From contig MU069721.1 of the NCBI GenBank assembly GCA_002284615.2, positions 304,215-325,178 of the forward strand: DNA of 20,964 nucleotides. The letters run 5' to 3'. Below are positions 9,101-16,888 of the stretch, in pieces (the first letter of the stretch is position 1; every line of letters starts with the position of its first letter). The stretch comes from Dunaliella salina. Lineage: Eukaryota > Chlorophyta > Chlorophyceae > Chlamydomonadales > Dunaliellaceae. A model generated the notes under the pieces. That model was not told the DNA's origin. It saw only the letters and a program-made list of their open reading frames with translations, and did not search any database. A program made the translations under genes and the position numbers.

Positions 9101-10011
9101 ACACATCCTCAGTCCAAAAGTTAATTGCCTGCAAAAATACTGAAGCAATGACCCTCCCAGTTTACCGTTGTATCAACAACACTCATGTGAGCGGCCTTAC
9201 CAACACCAGCATGGTTGGGGAAGAGCCTCCCCACACCCAGATTTTCCAACAAGTAAACCCCCAGGATGGGTCCTAGCCTCATCCCTCCCACTCAAGCAGT
9301 GCCACCGCCACAACCTCGTTCCACTTCTTTCTACATCCATGAACACACCAAACGCCGCCTCAGACGTGCAGTCAACCATCCTACATCCATTAATTGTCCT
9401 GAAGCACAACAAGTTGTTAATGTCATGGAAGTACAATCACTGGAGGAGCCACTCAGCAAAAGAACTTGCTCCAATGCTACACTCAGCGTCACTCCCACAC
9501 AAGCACTCCACCCCTCTGCGGATGGAGCCACTGCAAGTCTGGATACTCTGGTTCTTGCCGTTCAAGGTACTACTGCAAAGGGCCACTGAGCAAAAGCACA
9601 CGTTCAGCATTGAGAAATACCCCTGCTTCCATGTCCCAGTCCAGCCAGGCTAGCCCAAATAGTAGCAGTTCACATGCTTGTCTGAGCACTGCTCACCATA
9701 TCCCTACACAGCCCAACCCCCCAAGCACTAAACACCAATATCAGACAGATGATTGTCTCAACCCTCAGACACAAACTCATACTCCGCACAGCCTAGATAC
9801 TCAAACAAACAGACCCAGAAAGAAGAGGCAACAGTCGCTCCACACAGAGAGATCGTTTCCCCAGCCATCCACTCTCTAAGCTCCCTTCCCAAGGCCCAAA
9901 AGTTTGGAACTATAGGAGAAACACAGCTGAGATACTTGCTAAAGAGACCACTGCTAGCCATGCTATCAGTTCTATCTTCGATCATGATTTAGACATTATT
10001 CACATAGATGA
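9101..10011 (+). pseudogene. LINE-1 linker region, Ser/Thr/Pro/Gln-rich, frame-shifted
   Basis: The coding trace passes through at least three frames. 9266-9589 includes YIHEHTKRRLRRAVNHPTS. About 9590-9879 includes SSQASPNSSSSHACLSTAHH. About 9800-10090 includes KVWNYRRNTAEILAKETTAS and IIHIDDWRIYAENKK. It is low in hydrophobic residues and probably a disordered linker between RT and the PHD finger. No family recognised. Confidence 0.5.
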
Positions 10012-10630
10012 TTGGAGGATTTATGCGGAGAACAAGAAAGAACAATCAACCCGGCCAACCTCCAAGTGCAATATCATACCCATTACGCACCTATGATCAT
10101 TGAAAAATGGACCCTGACACTATTTAAAGAAGCTACACTTGTGCCTGAAAATGTCTCACCTGCTGCTCGCATTGATGTTGAGTGTGCCTGCTGCCAAGTG
10201 TGCAATTACTACCAGAGTTATGAAACCGGAACCTTGGAGGATCCATTTCCTGGTGTTTGTGATGTGTGCCACCGGACGTACCATTGGGGATGCATGAAGG
10301 AGCTTGGATGCTACTGGGATGAGCACAGGCAAGGAATTGCAACAGCTGAATTGCAACAGCACATGGGCATGTCCCGCCTGTGCAAACCTAAATGATGCCC
10401 AAAAAATTGAAAGAGAGCGGCAGACTGAACAAGAATTCAGGGGGGTCACTTGGAAGCCCTCCTGGGAATCAGAGAATTTACAGGAGGCATGGCCTAAATT
10501 CAAAGAGTGTTTGCTTAAGTTCAAAGCACAACAGAGCGAGCCTAATCTCTTAACACCCACAGCAGATTCTCCCCTCTCGCATCTTGCAAGACAGGACTTT
10601 GAAAAACTTAATGAAACCAATGTATGGTAG
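10012..10630 (+). pseudogene. LINE-1 PHD finger, split by a frameshift
   Basis: The ligands are all present but in two frames. The first frame gives CACCQVC, then GVCDVCHRTYHWGCMKE. The second frame (from about 10340) gives STWACPACANLND. Together this is the Cys4-His-Cys3 pattern of a PHD finger, including the W two residues before the last CxxC. PHD fingers usually bind histone H3 tails, so a chromatin-targeting role in integration is plausible (inference). A charged segment (QKIERERQTEQEF) follows, up to a TAG at 10628-10630. The same frame continues beyond that stop. Confidence 0.8.
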
Positions 10631-11848
10631 CAGAAAATGGACACAGAATTGCGCAGCAAAATCATGTTTGATACAAACCCCACTAATCCTCAAGCAGACA
10701 TAAAACCTACGGGCTCATGCAAATATTGGCTGCACGAGGTTGACCTCGTGAAGTACACGGATCAGCAACCCCCTCATCCAGCAACATCAGACACAGGACC
10801 CCACAGACATTTCCCTCCTACTCCATCCCCCCTCATTCTTCCAGAAATATACACGGCGCACATGGCTTGCATATACAATACGCAAGGCAAATGTGTTGGT
10901 ATGATATCCCCAAACCACTTCCAAATCCTCTACAGGGCTTTTTATGGGGCCAAGCTTGCTGGCATGCACGAGAAAATGACACCAGCTCCAGGCAGCTTTG
11001 CTACTGAGCTGCAAGGACTCCTTTCCCGCAAATCCATGCTTGAAAGAAAGTACTCTAGCAAAGAGATCAAAGACTCTTTTTTCACGAGCCCTTTTAACTC
11101 ACATTCACACTGCCCTTCAAAGATGGGCTTTGGTAACTTAGGAAAAATGGCCCCCCCACTAGACCACAACCCGCAATACCAGAGCATCTGGGGTGTGAAC
11201 TCCCGAGACACTCTTTTTGGTGCCATGCATAATGCCTTCTCATCCAAATTCTCTGGCTTCTCAATCTGCCGTCCCATTTACGACGAGGGAATCATGGCCC
11301 AAGCTTTGCAGCATGCCATTGACTCTGCCATTCTCAACACAGAGGCCACTGCTACATTCATGTTCCTTCCGGGTTGGAATAAGAGCATGATAACCAACCC
11401 CTACTCCAAGCTTGTCACTGCCTACCCCCACCTCTGTTACGACCTCAGAACCATACCTCGCAAAAAACTTAGTTACAATGCCCCTCAATCCTGCCCTAAC
11501 CAAGAGATACCTTTACCTAAGCATACCTGGGACCTTTGTATCTTTGCTGCTTGGAACATTGCAGCTCGAATCCATCTTAACAACCATTATAAAGACTGGC
11601 TACAGGGCCTGAAAGGAGATTTGAAAGAAGCCACAGAGTGGAAGCTCAAGAGTGTCAGCAGCCACCCTGTCTCAAATCCCATGCATGCTCACATGCCAGG
11701 TTTCAATAAACTGGAACGCCTCCCATTCGGCAAACAACACGTCTGCAAGCGCACTAGAAATTCACGCATGAGTACCCAAGATACAGACTTGGTGCCCAGC
11801 CAATCCAGTACTCTCCTAGCTCTCGAATTTGCTGACTGGAGGACATAG
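10631..11848 (+). pseudogene. LINE-1 unrecognised domain (about 400 codons) between PHD and RNase H
   Basis: The longest intact frame in the element and in the same frame as the PHD C-terminal half, separated from it only by a TAG. Conserved-looking blocks are TNPTNPQADIKPTGSC, WGVNSRDTLFGAMHNAF, FSGFSICRPIYDEGIMAQAL, ATATFMFLPGWNKSM and HTWDLCIFAAWNIAARI. The layout (an acidic/aromatic 'xPxY' segment followed by a helix and a strand ending in LPGW) recalls the NPPY/strand arrangement of amino-methyltransferases such as the PCIF1 type. Here the motif reads CRPIY and no SAM-binding glycine loop is evident. I do not assign a function. It ends at TAG 11846-11848, just before the RNase H frame. 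Confidence 0.7.
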
Positions 11849-11861
11849 GCATCATGTATGA

Positions 11862-12314
11862 TACACAGATGGCAGCTGCCTTGTCCATAACAATAAGCAA
11901 GAAATTGAAGCAGGCGTTTACTGCCCGTCCACTGACAGCAAGAACTTTGTAGAATCAGACGGTGCCGGTATTACTAAAACCAGCACTAGAGCTGGGTTAG
12001 CAGCAATTGCTGCTGCTATCATCACCAAATATGGAGATATTGCATCAGACAGCCCCACCTCTTTCAATCAAATATGTAAACAGCTTCTCTATCCTGAAAG
12101 ATATCTGAGGCATATCCAAGGAGACGTCCTTAAAATAATTTCAACCCTCATTAGAGAATTCCATACCAGATTTCGAATTTACAAAGTGAAGTCTCATGCT
12201 GGCATTGCTGGAAATGAACACACCTGCGGGTCCCCCCCCCCGCCCCCCCCCCAAGCTCACCTACTTCCCCAATCTTCAAGATGCTCTCAAATCCGACATG
12301 CATTCCAAACATAA
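11862..12314 (+). pseudogene. LINE-1 RNase H domain, catalytic Glu replaced by Gly
   Basis: The frame opens YTDGSCLVHNN (first catalytic Asp) immediately after an in-frame TGA. It continues AGVYCPST, TSTRAGLAAIAAAI, IASDSPTSFNQI (third catalytic Asp) and YKVKSHAGIAGNEHT (the His loop). In the second block the usual RAELxA has GGG (Gly) where GAG (Glu) is expected, a single-base change that removes a metal ligand. After the His loop the frame enters a C-rich run at 12231-12252 and ends at TAA 12312-12314. Confidence 0.85.
12231..12252 (+). repeat. Poly-C run at an internal deletion
   Basis: TCC followed by a run of C broken by one G. Compared with copy b, roughly 60 residues expected between the RNase H His loop and the YFPNLQDAL segment are missing exactly here. 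Confidence 0.75.
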
Positions 12315-13283
12315 GCTTGGATATGCCTATGCCAAAACAGGCTATTACTCTCACTATCAAAACTTATTACCGCAAGTAGATAAAAAATATCAGCAATACC
12401 TTCAGAAATATGCCCAACATATCTGTATCCATGAAGCGCACCATCCTGCAGTACCTAACAGGCACCCTCTACAACCAAAAATATGCAGTACGTTTTAAAA
12501 GGTCAGCTGATCCATCTTGCCCCCTCCCAGGCTGCCGTCATTTGGACAGCGCACTACACATGCTCGCAGGCTGCCAAAACCATACCATCTCCAACATGAA
12601 AAACTGAATGTCATAACATTTCAGGCAGAGCAATTACAAAAGCCCTCAGCAAATGCCCTGAAGGGGCAGGCTTAGTATACACAGACATAGGAAGCGGTTT
12701 TAAGCTTGCTCAACACAACCTCCAACTCCTTACACATGCCTCAAACATAACTTTACCTGCTTACTTCTTCCCTCGTAACCTTCCAGAGAGGAACAGACTC
12801 GATTCCAGTCGACCAGAACCTGTTTTGATCACCCCTTTTAATGCCAAATATACTTATAACGATGTTTCTCTTACCCATTCACATCACGCTTTGCGCAGCT
12901 CCCCACGGAGGACCACCAGAACTAGCCGCATGAGGCAACCCCACGAACTTCATGCAAATGAACGTCATGTGGACCCAAAAGAAACCAAGTTCTGTGAAGA
13001 CACAAGGCCAGAGCATCAATTCAACGCGGCAAAGCAGCAGCATGCAGACCTTTGTAAATTTATTAACGCTAAAGCCATTACAATTCACCCTATTGTCCTG
13101 GGTATAGCTGGAATCATTTATGCTGAGCATACCCTGAAGCAATTCAAACAACTAGGATTGGATCACCAGTGTGCCACGAAGCTTGCTCAACAACTTCATG
13201 ACCATTCTCTTCAATATGCCCACAAACTAGTCTCCACACGCCGCGCTATTGGGAACAAGAATACTTCCCACAGCCAGATTTAA
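12253..13283 (+). pseudogene. LINE-1 Cys/His finger and C-terminus, copy d
   Basis: Homologous to copy b in three successive frames. 12253-12400 includes LTYFPNLQDALKSDMHSKHK. 12410-12607 includes a finger CPLPGC, seven residues, HMLAGC. 12606-13283 includes ECHNISGRAITKALSKCPEG, LPAYFFPRNLPERNRLDSSR and GIIYAEHTLKQFKQLGLDHQ, ending at TAA. One extra T near 12605 explains the last shift (NMKN-E). The finger spacing is CX4C rather than the CX2C of copy b. Confidence 0.8.
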
Positions 13284-13447
13284 GAGCCAAGTGCTTCTAG
13301 TAATTCTCCAGATCCACATTAGCTTTCTCTTTTTCATACCTTGCGGTGAAGGAGGCTCATGTCTCTTTGATGAGCCAATGTGTCTCCTTTTCCTTAATTG
13401 ATGTATGAAGGGTTTCTCTGCCTATGTAGTTTTTATTTTCATGGCAA
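13284..13447 (+). other. LINE-1 3' UTR and tail
   Basis: Contains the family-conserved end (CCTTTTCCTTAATTGATG and CTCTGCCTATGTAGTTTTT) shared in sense with the reverse-strand copies at 2857, 3299 and 14009. A hairpin lies at 13354-13376. Confidence 0.75.
13354..13376 (+). other. Hairpin in LINE-1 3' UTR
   Basis: GGCTCAT and ATGAGCC form a 7-bp perfect stem with a 9-base loop, about 70 bases from the 3' end. It could be a structure read by the element's RT, but the other copies do not clearly keep it. Confidence 0.5.
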
Positions 13448-14008
13448 ATCATTGATTTTGGAATTAGCAGATAAGTATGGATCGACTAACACTGAATCCA
13501 AATCAACAAGTGAAATTACAGGTACTGCCCTGCACAATGCAAGCAACCAGGTACCCTGGCTAAAAGCCGAATCCTTTTGTAATCCAGTTTCAGACCGAAG
13601 GCCTTATTTCCGTAATCCTTGGAATCCAGTTCACAAATTCAATCCACTCAGAGTATTCAAGGTGCCCTTTATGAGAGAGAGAATGCATCTAATGAGGAGT
13701 GACCCCACTGTGGACATCTGCTTCCAACTCTGTCCTTAGTGTTTATGTAGAGTACGGCATGACTTGGACAGCGCAAACCCCAGGGGTCACAATAAATAAT
13801 ATTAAATAATATAATATTAACAATCAAAAGCGGGCTACTCTCCATCATTGGATCGCTTCTCCTTTGAAGCCTATTAGTAATGAGGCTGCACTTTACAAAG
13901 CCCCTATATACCTTTATTTGGAGATAGGGAGACATGTGCAGCGGAAAATCTCCTGTTTCACGCTTGTTGGCAGGATGGTGTAAATGGTCACTGTGATCTG
14001 CGTGATCT
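13448..14008. other. No recognised gene
   Basis: An open frame covers about 13398-13739 but overlaps the LINE tail and matches nothing I know. An AT-rich patch of repeated AATAAT/ATAATATTA lies near 13790-13822. The last seven bases (14002-14008, GTGATCT) are the left target duplication of the next element. Confidence 0.4.
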
Positions 14009-14317
14009 AAAAAAGAAAAGGAAAAACTACGCCGGCAGTGAAAACACCCCCCACATCAATTAAGGAAAAGGGGATACCTAGGGCCAAGGCACCGTGTATC
14101 CTCTTCACCAAGAGAAAGCGGAAGAAAGAAGTCAGTGGGGATCAGGTGGGTTACTAGCAGTATCCCGTGCCTGACCTTGTTGAGAGTTGAAAAAGATTTT
14201 CTCAAGAGCACGTCTGGTGCTGGCAAGTTTGTAAGCATACAGGACAGAATGAGCATGAAGCTTCCGGATAAGCTTGGTGGCCTTGAAAGTGTCAAGACCA
14301 AGCTCCTTAAGAGGCTT
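14009..14317 (-). mobile_element. LINE-1 copy c, 309 bp, with 7-bp target duplication
   Basis: Reverse-strand 3' end of LINE-1, closely matching about 3305-3612 of copy b over its whole length. It encodes only the C-terminus, ending NPPDPH-stop (TGA complement at 14132-14134). It is flanked by GTGATCT at 14002-14008 and 14318-14324, which fixes both ends and shows a 5'-truncated insertion. Confidence 0.87.
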
Positions 14318-14324
14318 GTGATCT

Positions 14325-14546
14325 ACAAGACTTGCAAGACGACCCCTTTTCCTTTGTAATTGTGCCCTTTTCCTGTGTAATCGTGCACCCTTTGAGACAA
14401 CTACGCTTATCTCTTCTTTGAGATTACAAGAATTTCACTTGATCTGACTGTTTTCTAATTAATCCGAGGTTGACAATGAGGACATTCGTCACTTTCTTCG
14501 ACCAAATTTAAACCAGTTGTGTCCTTGATAGCTGGTTGTGTATGTC
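14325..14546. other. No recognised gene
   Basis: AT-leaning sequence between two LINE insertions. No coding or RNA feature recognised. Confidence 0.5.
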
Positions 14547-14557
14547 TCACCAGCGAC
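14547..14557. repeat. 11-bp target duplication of LINE-3 (left)
   Basis: TCACCAGCGAC, identical to 15045-15055. Confidence 0.8.
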
Positions 14558-14601
14558 ACCCGCGACACCCCCGACACCCAGCGACACCCGCGACACCCGC
14601 T
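14549..14601. repeat. GCGACACCC minisatellite
   Basis: About five imperfect units of GCGACACCC at the 5' junction of the LINE-3 copy. The first unit overlaps the target duplication. Confidence 0.85.
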
Positions 14602-15044
14602 TACCGAGACACATGCATTTGGATCTGTCCCAGCATGTCATAAGGAATGTTAGCCGATTCAGACTTAGGGCACACAGGTTGAAGGTAGAGACAGCGGCTT
14701 GGGATTCTCGAAACTCTCTTGTGTGTGATTGCTGCTCTAGTGCTGAGATTCAGGGTGAAGTCCATGCCCTTTTGACCTGCAGAAACGCAGCTGTTTGTGA
14801 TTTGAGGAGAAAGCATGCTTACCTGTTCAACTGCTTCTCAGGTGTTTTTTCAATGGAACAACCTTATTCACAGCAAGTTAGTGTCCAGGGTGTGCAGGAT
14901 TTCCTCTTGCAACACAACAACAAGCTTTATTTCTTTATTTCTGAGCTTATGGAAATTATGTTGGCTGGCGAGGACCAGTCACAGGCCGATCAGTCGAACG
15001 ATCTGGCTGAAGGTCCCCAAATGTAAATCTAAATCTAAATGTAA
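14558..15044 (+). mobile_element. LINE-3: 5'-truncated copy with TAAATC tail and 11-bp target duplication
   Basis: 487 bp between perfect TCACCAGCGAC repeats. The 3' end is a short TAAATC/TAAATG tandem array, as expected for LINEs with microsatellite-like tails. The coding part is described separately. A third LINE family, distinct in sequence and tail from LINE-1 and LINE-2. Confidence 0.83.
14610..15026 (+). pseudogene. LINE-3 ORF C-terminus with Cys/His finger
   Basis: The frame reads SRFRLRAHRLKVETAAW, then CDCCSSAEIQGEVHALLTC (CX2CX9HX4C), then DLRRKHAYLF. After a variable part comes VQDFLLQHNNKLYFFISELM, and the frame stops at TAA 15024-15026. RFRLRAH...C..C...E.H.L..C...LR...LF is a common ending of LINE polyproteins, just downstream of the RT. 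The frame is intact but lacks all enzymatic domains because of truncation. Confidence 0.8.
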
Positions 15045-15055
15045 TCACCAGCGAC

Positions 15056-16020
15056 TGATCAGCCGCAGATTCGGGCTGTAGGTTAGCCGCTGCAAACCCT
15101 TCGTAAACCCATTCCTGAGATAATGGATGTTTCTTTTGTGGCTGGCCATGTCCAGCAGGCAGAGCAGTCAAAGGACCTGGCCTTCAGGAAGGCCAACACT
15201 CTATAACAAAACTAAAATAGGTACTTGTGCCTTGACTTAAGTAGGCACGTTTAGAGGAGCATTACGTGTTTTTGTTTGCATGCTCACTCTTTGCAAGTTG
15301 AGACTTGTCATTGGAATGCGCATGTACCCCACCTTGCATTGTTACCTCATTTGACTGACTCTGACTCAGAGTCTGAGAGGCGTTTTTGAAACTTCTCTGG
15401 AAGGGACAGCCACATGACCAAACATTGGAATATGGACCTCAGAATATCGCCTTGCGAATTTGTTTCCTTCTCTATTAAGGGGCCACAAAAGAAAAACAGA
15501 TGGCAGCTGCTCAGGATTACTCAAATGCATCAGCATTTTTACATCTTTTGCGCTTGAGCCTTATGATGAGCTCTACAAAAAAATTTAGAAATGCGCAAGC
15601 AAGCAAACACATCGGAGGGCAAAAGCACCCTAATTATTGAACTCAACGTCTGCTGGTAGAGAAAGTTTGCTGCATCGACGACCAGATGCGGCATCCTTAT
15701 GCACATTGCGGTGCACATGGCCCAAATTTCAAGGTTGGAAAGAAAAAGGCCTCCAGTCAAATCAACGGACTGCTAGCCAAAATTAAGCCCTCAAATGCCC
15801 ACAATTGCTTTCATCCGTTTCCATTTTTCTGGTAGGCATGGGTTGTCCACGAGCACTCGGTTCAAACATTTGTTGAATCTTCAATGCACCTCCAGCTTGC
15901 TGAGACACTCACGTACCAAATAAGCAGCCCTCAGCCCCCCCCCCCACCCTTCCCACTTTCAGAAACCCACACAGAGTAAGTCTAGCCTTCACAAGCAACT
16001 TGCCAACTTCGTCATCAACG
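15056..16020. other. No recognised gene
   Basis: No coding segment I can support. Includes a C-run near 15937-15946. It lies downstream of the carrier gene, which reads toward it. Confidence 0.5.
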
Positions 16021-16200
16021 CAAGGAAAGGAAAGGAAAGGAAAGGAAAGGAAAGGAAAGGAAAGGAAAGGCAAGGGTTACATAGCTGTAGCTGCCTGCAG
16101 GGGGCAGCTGAGCTGAAGCACAACAAATGCCTGTAACCATTCCAATTTGAAAAGTAAAAGTAATTGATCAATGCAAAGCTGTGCACAGACGTGGCTGTGT
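16021..16200 (-). mobile_element. LINE-2 3' end with (TTTCC)n tail
   Basis: On the - strand GCTTCAGCTCAGCTGCC is followed by TATGTAACCCTTGCC and about ten TTTCC units (16022-16070 as AAGGA on +). This resembles the 3' UTR and tail of the LINE-2 copy at 4811 and the shorter copy at 16456. It lies in or just past the 3' UTR of the carrier gene in the same orientation. Its TGTAA could serve as a polyadenylation signal in a green alga (inference). Confidence 0.65.
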
Positions 16201-16326
16201 CCCATCACATATCCAAGTCACACCCTGATTTTCAACCAACAGGAAAATTCACCCAGCATCCAATTTCAGCATAGCCCTGAAGGACCTGCATTAGCAGGCA
16301 TCCAGGCAAGGCACAAATCGAGGCAT

Positions 16327-16455
16327 CTACTTGTTGAGAAAGCCATTGACTTTCTCTACTGTGAGCAGCATGACGCCATTGGCTGGGGCAGCACGTATCA
16401 AGCAGGGTGTGAAGCCGCGGTAGAAGCGCTTGACCCCGCCCTCTTCCCAAAGCAA
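16327..16455 (-). CDS. Mitochondrial (SLC25) carrier, last exon
   Basis: Reads LLWEEGGVKRFYRGFTPCLI, then RAAPANGVMLLTVEKV, and ends NGFLNK-stop (TAG complement at 16327-16329). EGG...FYRGF..C.IRAAPANG is the standard second half of the third carrier repeat. The exon is 129 nt, phase 0, entered from a CTGCAG acceptor whose pyrimidine tract is LINE-derived. SLC25 proteins exchange metabolites across the inner mitochondrial membrane. The substrate cannot be read from these exons; they look closest to the acylcarnitine/amino-acid group (inference). Confidence 0.9.
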   Translation of the reverse strand: MLWEEGGVKRFYRGFTPCLIRAAPANGVMLLTVEKVNGFLNK

Positions 16456-16525
16456 CTGCAGAAGGAAAGAAAAGGAAAGGAAAGAAAGGGTAACACAGAT
16501 GTACCTGTCTGCAAGGGCAGCTCAG
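16456..16525 (-). promoter_or_regulatory. 3' splice site built from a LINE-2-like tail
   Basis: On the - strand GCTGAGCTGCCCTTGCAGAC, then TGTTACCC, then a TTTCC/TTTC-rich run, then CTTCTGCAG and the exon. The block aligns with the LINE-2 3' end at 16021-16110, including the order GCTGAGCTGCCC - TGTTACCC - TTTCC repeats. The polypyrimidine tract of the carrier's last intron therefore appears to be a retrotransposon tail. Confidence 0.6.
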
Positions 16526-16610
16526 CGAAGCATCCGCAGAAGGAATGGCGATTGTGTGCAGAAAAGAAAGAAAATGAGCATAAAAGTAAGAGCAAGCTGT
16601 GCCACAAGTG

Positions 16611-16611
16611 G

Positions 16612-16684
<73 letters not shown>

Positions 16685-16724
16685 GCACGCGCGCACGCAC
16701 GCATGCACGCACGTGTGCGCGCGC
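16611..16724. repeat. (CA)n microsatellite with CG-rich flanks, intronic
   Basis: About 30 uninterrupted AC units (16621-16680) bordered by GC alternation and GCAC/GCGC variants. It lies inside the 311-bp last intron of the carrier gene. His-Thr and Cys-Val open frames here are shadows. Confidence 0.97.
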
Positions 16725-16766
16725 CCATACATTCATGTACTGGCCACCAAATGTGACCATGCGCAC

Positions 16767-16888
16767 CTTGGCTGTGGTTTGGATGTCCTTGTACTTGCGC
16801 TCCCCTTTATTAAGGCTGTCCGTCTGCATGGCGCTCTTGATGCAGTCCACTGGGAAGATGGTGCACCAGTAGGTGATGCCGCCTAAAC
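16767..16888 (-). CDS. Mitochondrial (SLC25) carrier, penultimate exon
   Basis: Reads GLGGITYWCTIFPVDCIKSA, then MQTDSLNKGERKYKDIQTTA. It holds the third copy of the carrier signature PxDxxKxxxQ (PVDCIKSAMQ). The exon is 122 nt. The acceptor GCTGCAG precedes 16888. The donor CCAAG|GTGCGC follows 16767. Two bases complete the Gly codon started in the upstream exon, so the reading frame is continuous across both introns. Family and context as in the last exon. Confidence 0.93.

Larger units (their letters stand above)
7913..13447 (+). mobile_element. LINE-1 copy d: large 5'-truncated non-LTR retrotransposon with PHD finger and RNase H
   Basis: Coding blocks in order: RT from the ADD motif onward, a helical extension, a Ser/Thr/Pro-rich linker, a PHD finger, an unrecognised domain, RNase H, a Cys/His finger and a C-terminal tail. 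The 3' UTR ends CTCCTTTTCCTTAATTGATG, then TTTCTCTGCCTATGTAG and a T-rich tail. Upstream RT motifs are absent, so the copy is 5'-truncated; the exact 5' point (about 7913-8005) is uncertain and I found no target duplication. In-frame stops and several frameshifts show it is dead. LINE elements copy by target-primed reverse transcription, and RNase H would remove the RNA template. Confidence 0.85.

Noticed and set aside
13398..13739. 113-codon open frame
   Set aside because: It overlaps the LINE-1 3' tail at its start and has no recognisable motif or splice context.
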